Assembly (NCBI GenBank): GCA_013375405.1
Contig: JABXJU010000018.1
Span: 1 to 32,995 of the forward strand
DNA: 32,995 nucleotides
Source: Candidatus Helarchaeota archaeon
Lineage (GTDB): Archaea; Asgardarchaeota; Lokiarchaeia; Helarchaeales; HEL-GB-A
Direction: 5' to 3'
This document shows positions 16,301 to 24,749 of this stretch, piece after piece. The notes beneath the pieces are model-generated. The model searched no databases. It saw nothing but the letters and a program-made list of their open reading frames with translations, and was not told the DNA's origin. Made by a program: the position numbers and the translations under genes. How positions within the stretch are numbered: position 1 is the stretch's first letter; the number at the start of each line of letters is the position of its first letter.

Positions 16301-18854
16301 TTCTTTCCCTGCAGGAGGATTTCCATATATTGAACTCTCGACTTTCAACGGTCCTTTCGATATTGAGTTCCACTTATTCAACACCACAATCGGCTCACCA
16401 GGAACAAATGATGTTACCGATACTTATGTGACGATCGGTGAAATCTGGTATAACGAAACGACAGGGCTCTATTATTTCAACCGAACCCAGTCTTCTTATG
16501 AAAATGGAATGGGGATCTCCGGTTGGATAAATAACAGAACCTACGTCAGACCTATCCTTAAACGATCAGATTCCCAAGGTCGTGTAAATTATTCGAGTGT
16601 CATCGAGAAAGACTCCTTTGGATGGGTGGATCCCTTCATTTACATACATGTAGAACAACCCTTCAATTATCCACTAAACACCTTTTACTGGTGGAATGTA
16701 ACCGGAATCCCACGACAACGTACGCTTGCGGGCAATACACCAGCATACAAAGCGAGTTGGATTGAGAATGGAGAGCAGATTATAGTGCAAAGTGTAAATA
16801 CACTTCCAGTTGATAGCATTAACATAGATGATGATAGCTACTTGGAAATCTTCGCGCGAGTCGAAATTGATGCGAAGTACATGGGTACTCAGAAAGTAGT
16901 TTATGTCAGAAGAGGAAATATCCAAGATGACCAAGTACATGTTTTCAATATTACCGGATATGAAGCTCCACCAGCTGAAGTTCTAATCAATGCAAGTTAC
17001 TCGGAAACCACTCAACAATGGCCTATATCGACCTATACGACTGCTACAAAATATATAATTGATGAAGATATTACTCCTACGGGGAAAAGGGCAACCTACC
17101 CAACTATTTCAGAAGTTATTTCCGGCTTCCACCTTAACACGAACAACTGGAATGATGATTCAATCTACCAGTTAATAGTCAGTTCTGTCAATCTAACGGG
17201 TGAAATGATAACCCTCTATAATTTTACCCTTGCTAGAGCTTTAGGTAATGATACTAGTTCTTCGACTCCTGTAGTTGTACCGGGTGGATTTCAATGGACA
17301 CCAGCTGTACCAGCAGGGGAAAAGACTTTGACATGCCAATTTTCACCCCAACTTAGTGCTGAAGCCTTTAACGGCGGCGGGAATAGCTTCCTGTACAGTG
17401 AAATCGATATAGATGCCAATAATTTCACGGAAAAGACTATCAGCTCAGTTATTCTTGACCTGAACGTGACCAATTATCCCGACGGGAATCAGTGGTGGTG
17501 GCAGACATTCGTAGCTGATGATCTAAGTTATGGAATGCCTGCGGATAATAGGACCCACACCTTCGTTAGAGATTTCAGTGTAGCAGGGCTGGTCATGGAT
17601 GGAGAAGATAATCCCTTACAAGACAAGAATGCACAATATGCGTGGTTTAACTATACGGCCTCCCTCGGTCCTGCAGCGTTCCTTAACGAGATTAATTGGG
17701 ATATTCGGGCGGAAGAAACCAGTGTTGCTAAAGTCGATCGAATCCTGGTAAGAGTCCATGACGCTTCAAGTGGCGCATGGACCACAGTTTATGATGATAC
17801 AATTGATGCAGATACTAAATCTGGTACCATTGATGAATTTTCCGATTTAAGTAACAACCTAGGCAAAACAGGTGGAGAAGATCTCTATCTCACATCCCGA
17901 AACCTCACCCTATTTGAAAACTATGATATAGTACAGTTTGCAGCACGAGTTAAGGAACCTGGCGCCGGAGCTGGTGATGGGATTGGGTATATAAACGATG
18001 CTACAGTTACAAATACGACAGCGTGGATCTCCTTCCGGTATTATCCATTCGTATCAGATTGGGGAGTTGAATCGTTAGGAGCCCCAATCGAGATTCCAGG
18101 GGGATTTGTTAGTGATTTTAGAGTTTCGATTGATATGTATGATCCATTAGGAGGAATTGATACATTAGTTCGTCCGAATGTCTCGGTCTCATATTATACG
18201 ATGGGGCCGTTGAAATCTGATGCAAACATAGATAATGAGAGTATCTTTGCGCAGAAAGTCTCTGTATATCTGGAAGCATGGGATAGCCTAGTTAGGGAAG
18301 ACGGCGAGTATGGCGATATTCTATGGAAAGACAACGAAACTGGTGGTTATGGATCTCCAATGAAACCTTTAGATGATCTACCAACGCTGAATACCACTAT
18401 AGAAGTAATAGATCTCGAAGCGAAAGTGAATATAACTGTGACTATTGATGCAGACCAAACCTTGCGGAATTATTATCTCCACATGAATGTTTCTTCAATG
18501 CTAGGCTATGAGGCACTTGATTATACCACCGATTATCGATTCAATATTCGTACAAGTAACGCTGATGCATTGAGGAAAATGGGCGCATATCCAAGTAAAA
18601 AAGTAATGAATACGAGCCTTGCTGGATGGAAGAGTATTCGTGTCGGTCTTGTTGATTTAGAACCATACTCACAGCAATATGTCCTAGAATACATTCTAAC
18701 ATTCGAGGTCTCACCTGAATTCATAGTGAATCCCGCTGCCCAAATTAACTTTGCCTTTAACGCAGTCTGGGAGACCGCAGAAGGAACCTACGAAGTACGT
18801 CCGACGGATAAAATGGAAACAAATACAAAAGACATCGATATTGTCTACATTTAA
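10371..18854 (+). CDS. Giant secreted protein B with LEA14-like repeats (2827 aa)
   Basis: No family recognised for the whole protein. Residues 1-28 are a signal peptide. About 45-245 resemble a LEA14/WHy domain: LTVSNTDP, then IPGLDITIYW, later LSGSASIG and PLDLPLGIDLSG. Similar amphipathic strand pairs followed by LLG and a glycine-rich loop recur at about 240-260, 455-497, 1170-1200 and 1930-1967, with looser versions near 870-890, separated by helical or sequon-rich parts. A Gly/Tyr/Pro-rich linker (about 1244-1309) holds a close Cys pair (1269, 1275). The last 550 residues are beta-sandwich-like. The C-terminus has no membrane helix and no visible sorting motif, so the protein is probably released, or held by neighbours A and C, which are anchored. 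A scaffold, filament or lipid-contacting role is speculation. Start fixed by the GGAGGGAG site. Confidence 0.85.
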   Translation: MAIGRIRAALIIVLFASSASIPILMETSVAPLMNMLTFLEQFYDIGPDGELVLKLDALLSVLDEDGIRCLTGESDETQTVLQITLTVSNTDPMFDILIPGLDITIYWKAGLPYEREKEAVLGNWTRAAINDPNPHREPVYDSRRWTRVLGITSDGTRVNPGEKEYLVLKIYLYNDQPWNNGTGRGKSNALGQMIGTMLRTMSTEDPYTGEALMHLSGSASIGPILSFPLDLPLGIDLSGFLNFTQLLSGLGGESGNGGGIETPNLFELLFDVPLNIFDIQNYNDTDGNFVRDYSGIINETGIKNWTEELYQNGALSAFAYMDLKDQLGIQDLNITFLQSIHNPDDANITRTWYPEINNEPVDEDLITNQIFLYLPNSTSLKNSAWANKIFALMGFTSDQRLTESELEVGQLKMGGTLRLTGDLRNNSDFGVGDGIGALLTQAAGDILPLGIFGSLDLMLNNMPLSICLDIPLEINISSLLGQVMGGEEVGEGGGDIFSVLMDYVGLEEMVINGLAFDTFESLLQLNFTTNHDMFLPYGIYMPSEVTYDANGSAIPYIGVGGGPLQLFYGELPANWDNRSESEKDEWRHNNLIMNISSLDSETLKESMAKLMATIGSTDQGDGMAYMFEDGLSSNENHGDLEWFLAANGRLPNADEDKSNFQLNEDEFMLDLDEIVPDFGNGLENITKDMGIDPLFIEYLNNSIDHDNQKSILEDLLSIRQMLDLLYKNGTKNDIFDYLLDANISNIFTVGLWFNPYWNGTHWVNESQYYENDFNASYFETAEIIDANTLRVEHDGVEDIVMIFNGTRNETDGSWINPHSWWDVNHTTKSFTSNGLINIDTSQWNDSFLESGSIQVMYITNKLALLDLSNLLGALLNLTFGTGDGGGAIVSEEMASTILRYLPGALDAMGIDFDRIMPKLIKYLQVNLSDPVKGFGIKPFEMLDVAFHSMSEGGSNLMGDLLGGVSPEFIDNLMDQVVKRFIEQADPFQFMNAAIGDLTPLLDYLSRSKLFSREVLVPLVASLFPSGAELEFGEEALAIEDLLDIIMPLVSEMLVGGGEAAFDHPALNPFAWLTAPECIELVPTKAHIDEIFGQTLPIYQVGFGNYTPDYPKYDNLRLMSNLTLGLLMSGFTARDLWEIIDILKLIDLSGGDDPLNALGSILPLMGGFVPPTEWDALLREIGIWSTWSGELDLAITVMGITLNLGSLLGPIMDMEKLLATGHIQGLYDIIDFELTQLCLYENQSYGNPYAYIPGYDSSYNTGPYRDMDACDNWGWCPLGWDPGGFPPSFMGGSGYGEPPDYIPAGGGDYNKSFLSKLVSTVPVELDIDVPEFDFDMSFPIWIITINIDLFMPVQLFMRFRLEGNPSQLAGLFEEQGIPLMGLGGHFFGGDLPLLVQELLDALARGGTGDNETFEFPELDLLVLLESFLNADLDILHYWKYLVDPEFMKASDWYLDSGYINMSADEQSLIWDSTPIGDNDEIPDEYPWYRFLIPIYNQINPDLGPGTPDGRNPRLLDLLTPAGPPGSGLWSEEPDGVPDGLQHYWFDTPYAYVNTTVRENDTWLYYDPYDWNDPVSGPLLKNVSDAAWDDTHIPSLYYVPQGSTPGQVGNARTPDGATYPDNFPLPPFDSTDLTPFPNIWLCFNETLIQTDYRFGHWDQRYDDTLGKTIEFLNISMFYDLLSYAMYPQLNDLLDMIDISALFGTGTTTPEDLLSLGDDYYHQIMHNDVYSQFGIDENQPLCIFGLLQWLWDGAGLRYNGSQSVPYIEPYTVPNLEGALDWLADHGFTIDFIIKNLGQITEILAAEIEGDGGSDIMDMFSIDSIVGMMNSIEEYMIKVVANGSRENATRITLNILKDMTTILDIYPIKAIRGVLNYLMPRVSEITGGTGGDGSQLALGTFLDQSGLIDIVFEDISKMNNLNFTMTIHQSSIDLYLFGQLIEDIPLDLEIQFNLADLLGGAEDGAGGGESSGTDMLNNLPISFPAGGFPYIELSTFNGPFDIEFHLFNTTIGSPGTNDVTDTYVTIGEIWYNETTGLYYFNRTQSSYENGMGISGWINNRTYVRPILKRSDSQGRVNYSSVIEKDSFGWVDPFIYIHVEQPFNYPLNTFYWWNVTGIPRQRTLAGNTPAYKASWIENGEQIIVQSVNTLPVDSINIDDDSYLEIFARVEIDAKYMGTQKVVYVRRGNIQDDQVHVFNITGYEAPPAEVLINASYSETTQQWPISTYTTATKYIIDEDITPTGKRATYPTISEVISGFHLNTNNWNDDSIYQLIVSSVNLTGEMITLYNFTLARALGNDTSSSTPVVVPGGFQWTPAVPAGEKTLTCQFSPQLSAEAFNGGGNSFLYSEIDIDANNFTEKTISSVILDLNVTNYPDGNQWWWQTFVADDLSYGMPADNRTHTFVRDFSVAGLVMDGEDNPLQDKNAQYAWFNYTASLGPAAFLNEINWDIRAEETSVAKVDRILVRVHDASSGAWTTVYDDTIDADTKSGTIDEFSDLSNNLGKTGGEDLYLTSRNLTLFENYDIVQFAARVKEPGAGAGDGIGYINDATVTNTTAWISFRYYPFVSDWGVESLGAPIEIPGGFVSDFRVSIDMYDPLGGIDTLVRPNVSVSYYTMGPLKSDANIDNESIFAQKVSVYLEAWDSLVREDGEYGDILWKDNETGGYGSPMKPLDDLPTLNTTIEVIDLEAKVNITVTIDADQTLRNYYLHMNVSSMLGYEALDYTTDYRFNIRTSNADALRKMGAYPSKKVMNTSLAGWKSIRVGLVDLEPYSQQYVLEYILTFEVSPEFIVNPAAQINFAFNAVWETAEGTYEVRPTDKMETNTKDIDIVYI

Positions 18855-18863
18855 ACCAAAACA

Positions 18864-18886
18864 TTTTTTTTCTTTTTTTTTCTTTT
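18864..18886 (+). terminator. T-rich terminator after surface gene B
   Basis: A 23-base tract of T broken by two single C residues starts 10 bases past the stop of gene B and lies only about 35 bases before the start of gene C, so gene C needs its own promoter or some readthrough. Confidence 0.6.
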
Positions 18887-18920
18887 AACTCTGATATTAA
18901 GATAAATCTGGTTGTTTGAG

Positions 18921-21900
18921 ATGAAAAAACAAAAAGTATTTACTATTAGTTTTATGTTTATTTTATTTATTAACGTGTTTTTTGTAATGTTAATGGTATT
19001 ACCGCTACACTCGAAAAATCACTTCATTTCAAAAGAAATTCCAGAAAAGGGTGATACTAATTTTATTATTAATAGTAATACAGATAACGTTCTGGAATTT
19101 TACGCAAATTTCAAACCACATTTTGCACCATTACGTATTGTTACTTTTATCGGACAAAATGATATAAGATATGATAAGGATTTTGCGTATTTAGCCGCTA
19201 TTCCAATGGGATTATATAATGAGAATAGAGTCTTAAAGGTCTCACCGATTTTATATGATGATTTGAATTTTGCTCAAGAATATTTCCTAAATGACTGGAA
19301 AGATTATTGCAAAAAATTTGATTCTTGGGATGGAATCAAAAATATTGTATATATTGGTAATGTCTCTGCAGAGACAAAAAATAGTGTTGAAGATCTACTC
19401 AATCCAGAAATGTTACGCAATACAGAAATTCCAGCTATTATTCGTCAGCCTGTCAATATAGTAGGTAACGATACTTATGATTTAGCGGCGCAGATCGCCA
19501 CATACTTTTGGTATAAACCCGATACTGTGGTAATTGCTGCAATAAATGAAACTTTTCCAACTCCGCGAACAACCTATTTGAATTTTTCCGACACGCTTAA
19601 CATAAATGGATTAGAAACAAGAAGTGGAGAACTTAGTACAACTCACTTAGAAGATTTCTGGTGGGATATTAACGTTACAGGAGATTCAGGTGGTATTTTT
19701 GTAAAAATAAATAATACCGATGATTTAGCAATGGATTTAATTGGAAATTTTTCGCAACCAACTTCATGGATATATGATACGAATAAAATTTCGAGGACTA
19801 ATTGGGTATTTTTTCCAAACGTTTCATATCCAGCAAACATGTCTGATTGGGGTCTAAGAGTTTATAATATCACGCCCATACTCACACCGATCCCCTATAA
19901 TTTGAATTTCACTATTCTTACCTATCAAACATACCAAATCACGATTAATAATTCGGAGAGCCGTCTTGATATTTCTTTAAATTGGACAAATTCAACTGAT
20001 GATCTCAATTTCTGGGTATTAGATCCCTCCTATCAACTTGTAGGGGCATCTTCCAGATGGGGAAATTTATACGAGACTGGAAATGTGAATAAATCGTCTT
20101 CAATTTTATACCCGGCAAAGGGGACTTGGACCATATTATTAACTCACCCGAATGGAAATAACGCTATCCCATATAATTTAACTGTGAATATCACTGAATT
20201 TTCATCATACCGTCGTCAATGTATTGAATCGGCGGCAAATGGGGCGATTATTGCCTCATTATTAAATAAGCCATTGTTGTATGTGACCAATGCAACTGTT
20301 CCAGAAACCACTAAACAAGCCCTATCTATCTTAGCCCCAAACAAAACCATATTCGTGGATCCGTTCAAGCTAATGTCCGAAGATGTATTTAATAACATTT
20401 CTGCGTTGGATGTCAACTTGACGCAGAGTACTAATTTGACATCAAGAACAGAATTATATGATTTTATTTATAGCATTACTAATCAACCTGATCTGGTACT
20501 TTCTTCTGTAAATGAGGGATATTTTGCCCCTGCAAGCCTCCTAGCGGCGTTCCATGGAGCACCTCTCCTGTTTACCCTAAATGAAAGTTATAATATCCAT
20601 GCAGGTGCGTTAAAGAATTTTGCGATTGATAGCTGGATCGGGTTTCAAAATCCTGGTGATTCGGCATTATTGAATCAGAGCATTCCAAGATTTCAGGATA
20701 TGAAGGGGCTGGCAGATATTTTTTATGATTGGCTGGATTCTATAAATTTAGATAAAGGGGGTAATGAAACAGTCCTTATTGTCTCACCCATCACAGAATT
20801 GAATCCATTCTTTGATAGAGCAATTTATGGTAAGGCATTAGTGGGACGTTTTGCAACACTAGATGCAAGAGACGTGCCAACGTTTATTTGTAGAAACATA
20901 TTATATCCTGCTCTAAGTTATTCGAATTTGTCTTATGGATTTGAATCTCAAATTAAGGCGGTATCCTGCGGAGGTAATTCAACTATCACTGGAATGCAAC
21001 TAGATGCTACTAATTTTTCGGGAGATTATACAGCGTGTCAATATAATGATGAAATATATCACACATATTATAATAACTCGAATGGCCAGATTTTCATGGC
21101 ATATTATGTGAATTTAAGCGAGTCTCAGATCCTTTATGATAATATTTCGCAAATTGAAATTTTGCTGGAAGGAAAAATTGGATATTCCAATGATTCAATT
21201 CAAGTTGCAGGATGGGGAATTTGGAACTGGACTGAAGAAAGTTATGTACCAATTAATAATACTGTTTTAAATGCAACTACGGACCAATTTGATAGGATTT
21301 TAATAAATTCTTTGAATTTGACTAGCCTAATTTCACCAAATAATTCGAGAATTGAAATTTTTATCAATGTAACAACTACTGGTCCTCCTGTCAATGCTAG
21401 CATCGATTTTATACAATTCAACGTAACTTATGATCATATTCAGAATAATCCCCTCATGCTTTCATCTAGTATTACTTACTGGCATAATTTTACTTTTCAA
21501 GGAAAACGATATAATTTTTCTTCACTTATTCCATTAAACTTTACTCAGTATGGGTATCAAGTTGAAAATCTGACAGGGTATCAAGAGATTTACTCGCAAT
21601 TAACTGATAATTGTAAATTTTGGTATTATTCAGGAAATAGTACTCTCAATGAAAGTGAGTATCAAAATGGATTGGATACTTTATTTACAGAAATTAATTA
21701 TTGGAGGGCATTTGGCGATTATGATGATTTCGGAGCAAGCCCTCAAAATCCTGATGCAGATGGGGATCATTTAGTTACAGCGAATGAAACTCTCGGAAAA
21801 TGGCAATCCATGTCTGAATTCAACGCTTCCTTATCACAATTACATTCTACTTTCGTTCTCTTACAAACTGGATATTTAGGATATTCTTTAATTCCTAAAT

Positions 21901-24674
21901 ACTTGATGGAGCATGGTGCAACTACTATTTTAGCCAATTTAAAACAAAATGAGTTAGGATATTCGGAATATTTCTCTTACAATTTAATAAATGAAATATT
22001 ACTGCATAAGAATATTGGAGATGCAATGATTAAAGCTTTTAATCATACGAGCCATATTTATTCACAGAATTGGGAAGGAGATATCGTTGGGACAGATTCA
22101 TTCTCGAATTTTACAGAAGATCTGCAACAATTTATCTTATATGGAGACCCCGAGTTGATGTTCATAAATACAACTTATGAACTCCCTCTTCCAACCAGTT
22201 ATCGCCCATTAATTCATGAATTTAGTAATATTACTGTGCGGAAATATGATGCACCAATTGCTGTAAACATCACTGATTTGGATTCAAATTTAATGACGGA
22301 AGTCATTACGATCTTCAACATTAATGGAACTGAAGTGCAGATCAATAATTTTGCAGCTTATGATCCTTCTTATGACCTCTTCTTGGAACAGATAAACTTC
22401 TATAATACAAGTGAAGGAGATTGGGAACCGTTGGGAGTGAAAATAGTTAATTGGCGAATTTATGATGTAGATAATGAAATCCAATTAAGTGTGCCTATTC
22501 ATCTTCTGACTAATCCACCATATGTTGTTACATTTATAACTCGAATAAATAAGTCAGGAAGTTATAATGATATTACGCATCCTGATAACGATACAATGGG
22601 AAGATTGAATGAATCGCTCTATGTGAGTTTTCGTATTGGGGACATTGACCAAGATGATACAATACCTGAAAATACTGAATTTAATGTAACTTTGATATTG
22701 AAAAACATCAATGATAATTCTACTTTGAATTTCCAAATGGAAAACCAATTTGATGGAGATCCTTGGGATATAGGCAGTAACTGGTCCTATGAATATCAAT
22801 TTGGTGTCTTTAACACAACTGGGCAATATCAAATTTTGATTTGGATTAATGATAGTAATGACGGCATTTTAAGTCCAAGTACAGTTTATGAATATTTTCA
22901 TTTGACTAATTGGGTTCCCGAAGCAAACGGGACTGATTTTGTAATCACAAATGGAACAGGCCCAGAACACCAAGTATATCGGATAAATGAGACACTGGAG
23001 GTTTTCGCATCCATCTTTGATGTGGATGGGAATCAGACGCACGTACAAAATGTAACGAGCTGTTTTTACAAGGATCCTGGTCAATGGATTAATATTTCGA
23101 TGAATGATCCAGAGTCAGATAATAATTGGACGGGATCCTATAAATTTACTGAATTTAATAAAAGTGGGATATGGAATATTTCCATTAAAGTGACTGATAA
23201 AGACAATCTTACGGTGCGTCTTTATCCAAATTTTAATATAACAGTAATGAATCATCCACCTGACCAACCCTTCAATTTAACAATGAGAGATTTCAATTTA
23301 ACGGATATTACATCTATCTTGAGAAATAATACAGTTCAATTTTTTGGAAATGCAACAGATTTTGATGTCTTCAACCGAACAGCAACCCTATCATTATTCT
23401 CCGCATTAAAAGATCCCACCGGGATCGTAAGATATGAGGAGGTTATGACGTACAGCAATGTGTCAAAACTATGGGGGTATAATTTTACACCCCAAATCAC
23501 TGATCCCATTGGAAATTGGACGTTCTACGTGAGTGTAGTGGATGAAGCGAATACACGCACAAATTCAAGCGAAGTATTGACGCTAACTATTCTTAATAAT
23601 ATCCCCGTCATTCAGACCGTCAATATAGAACCTATAGGTGGGGAACTGTATATTGGGGAACCCCTCTCCATTAGCGGGACCGTCTTCGATGTGGAAAAAT
23701 TAGCAAATATTTCAGTGTTTATTGAGGATGAGAATGGAAAAAGTATTAATATTACTGAAGTCCTTCAGAATCAATCCGATACATTTCTAATAACTTTTGA
23801 AGAAGCGAACTATACATCATTAGAATCAACTGGAACGTGGAATATTACAATTAGGTTATATGATGCTGATGGTAACTTTACGAGCGAATTTACCTTCGGC
23901 TTGGAAAACAATTCTGTTACTATTATTGTTCGACCGCGTCAGGAAGATGGGGAAGAACCGTTTCCTTATGAAATAATCATCATCATAGCAATCGTCGTTA
24001 CGACAGTACTTGCGACGTATTTAGTTTATCGTACTAGAAAAAAGGAAGCTACAGTTATCCCCGCTGCCCGTGTAAAACAAATCATCAAGAAAATTTCAAA
24101 AGAGAAAGATGATAAAATTGCCGAGACGCGAGCAGATATTAAAGCACGAATCAAGGTGACAGAAATTAAACCAAAGCCAAGAATTGAAATATTACCAAGT
24201 AAGATAGAAGATATATCCGAAGAAGAAAAAGAATTAATGAATAAAGAAATGCAGGGATTAGTTAAAAAAGCTCAAGTTTCGCTTAAAAACAATCTATTTG
24301 AAGCAGCGGCGATAGCATACCATGATGCTGCAAAATTGGCTTCAAAATTAAAGAAAGATGAGATAGCTAAAGTTTACTTAACTAGAGGAGAGGAAATTCT
24401 CGAGAAAAAGTCAGAGTTAAAGAAGAAAGCCAAGAAAGTAGCTAAAGAACAAAAGGAAATGACAAGAAAACCAAAAGAAAAGCTTAGCCGAGCAGAAGCG
24501 GAAAATATTAAAGCAGAAATTGGAGAAATTATGAGAAGTGCTAGAAAAGCAATTCGTGAAGAAGACTATATTTCTGCTTCAAAACAATATAGAGAAGTCT
24601 CCGAGCTATATAGAAAGATTAATGATGAAGAAAAGGCGGAATATTTTGAAGAGAAGGCGGAAGAACTACTATAA
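18921..24674 (+). CDS. Giant membrane-anchored surface protein C, inactive C25-like fold
   Basis: The ATG at 18921 starts MKKQK before a hydrophobic signal segment (about residues 5-30); an in-frame TTG at 18912 would add three residues. About 60-600 look like cell-wall-binding (CWB2-type) units, seen in GAIIASLLNKPLLYVTNAT and a second copy ASLLAAFHGAPLLFTLNES. A PPC-like beta domain (about 337-427, with DDLNFWVLDP and GTWTILL) sits inside the first unit. About 620-1090 follow the gingipain (peptidase C25) pattern: VGRFATLDA (641-649), YYSGNST where GHG is expected (Asn906), LLQTGYLG where the catalytic Cys is expected (Thr983), and YGDPEL (1074-1079). Both catalytic residues therefore seem replaced. 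Four or five Ig-like repeats, a membrane helix (about 1685-1706) and a 210-residue tail follow. The tail has KKISKEKD (1723-1730) and two helical repeats. Probably a binding protein, not a protease. Confidence 0.85.
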   Translation: MKKQKVFTISFMFILFINVFFVMLMVLPLHSKNHFISKEIPEKGDTNFIINSNTDNVLEFYANFKPHFAPLRIVTFIGQNDIRYDKDFAYLAAIPMGLYNENRVLKVSPILYDDLNFAQEYFLNDWKDYCKKFDSWDGIKNIVYIGNVSAETKNSVEDLLNPEMLRNTEIPAIIRQPVNIVGNDTYDLAAQIATYFWYKPDTVVIAAINETFPTPRTTYLNFSDTLNINGLETRSGELSTTHLEDFWWDINVTGDSGGIFVKINNTDDLAMDLIGNFSQPTSWIYDTNKISRTNWVFFPNVSYPANMSDWGLRVYNITPILTPIPYNLNFTILTYQTYQITINNSESRLDISLNWTNSTDDLNFWVLDPSYQLVGASSRWGNLYETGNVNKSSSILYPAKGTWTILLTHPNGNNAIPYNLTVNITEFSSYRRQCIESAANGAIIASLLNKPLLYVTNATVPETTKQALSILAPNKTIFVDPFKLMSEDVFNNISALDVNLTQSTNLTSRTELYDFIYSITNQPDLVLSSVNEGYFAPASLLAAFHGAPLLFTLNESYNIHAGALKNFAIDSWIGFQNPGDSALLNQSIPRFQDMKGLADIFYDWLDSINLDKGGNETVLIVSPITELNPFFDRAIYGKALVGRFATLDARDVPTFICRNILYPALSYSNLSYGFESQIKAVSCGGNSTITGMQLDATNFSGDYTACQYNDEIYHTYYNNSNGQIFMAYYVNLSESQILYDNISQIEILLEGKIGYSNDSIQVAGWGIWNWTEESYVPINNTVLNATTDQFDRILINSLNLTSLISPNNSRIEIFINVTTTGPPVNASIDFIQFNVTYDHIQNNPLMLSSSITYWHNFTFQGKRYNFSSLIPLNFTQYGYQVENLTGYQEIYSQLTDNCKFWYYSGNSTLNESEYQNGLDTLFTEINYWRAFGDYDDFGASPQNPDADGDHLVTANETLGKWQSMSEFNASLSQLHSTFVLLQTGYLGYSLIPKYLMEHGATTILANLKQNELGYSEYFSYNLINEILLHKNIGDAMIKAFNHTSHIYSQNWEGDIVGTDSFSNFTEDLQQFILYGDPELMFINTTYELPLPTSYRPLIHEFSNITVRKYDAPIAVNITDLDSNLMTEVITIFNINGTEVQINNFAAYDPSYDLFLEQINFYNTSEGDWEPLGVKIVNWRIYDVDNEIQLSVPIHLLTNPPYVVTFITRINKSGSYNDITHPDNDTMGRLNESLYVSFRIGDIDQDDTIPENTEFNVTLILKNINDNSTLNFQMENQFDGDPWDIGSNWSYEYQFGVFNTTGQYQILIWINDSNDGILSPSTVYEYFHLTNWVPEANGTDFVITNGTGPEHQVYRINETLEVFASIFDVDGNQTHVQNVTSCFYKDPGQWINISMNDPESDNNWTGSYKFTEFNKSGIWNISIKVTDKDNLTVRLYPNFNITVMNHPPDQPFNLTMRDFNLTDITSILRNNTVQFFGNATDFDVFNRTATLSLFSALKDPTGIVRYEEVMTYSNVSKLWGYNFTPQITDPIGNWTFYVSVVDEANTRTNSSEVLTLTILNNIPVIQTVNIEPIGGELYIGEPLSISGTVFDVEKLANISVFIEDENGKSINITEVLQNQSDTFLITFEEANYTSLESTGTWNITIRLYDADGNFTSEFTFGLENNSVTIIVRPRQEDGEEPFPYEIIIIIAIVVTTVLATYLVYRTRKKEATVIPAARVKQIIKKISKEKDDKIAETRADIKARIKVTEIKPKPRIEILPSKIEDISEEEKELMNKEMQGLVKKAQVSLKNNLFEAAAIAYHDAAKLASKLKKDEIAKVYLTRGEEILEKKSELKKKAKKVAKEQKEMTRKPKEKLSRAEAENIKAEIGEIMRSARKAIREEDYISASKQYREVSELYRKINDEEKAEYFEEKAEELL
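24261..24672 (+). repeat. Two helical repeats in the cytoplasmic tail of protein C
   Basis: Two roughly 45-residue units (codons 24261-24402 and 24537-24672) share a pattern: Ala-rich helix, FEAA or YISA turn, AxxYxxAxxL helix, a short Lys/Asp turn, then AxxYxxxxEEIL/EELL. A Lys-rich linker separates them. The pattern resembles TPR/alpha-SNAP or MIT-type helical hairpins, which bind partner proteins. They lie after the membrane helix, so they face the cytoplasm. Confidence 0.5.
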
Positions 24675-24749
24675 TCAAATAAATATTGTCTAGAACTATT
24701 AAAAAGTTAGTAACTTGCCGAAAATCAAGAAAAAAATAAAAAAAATTAG

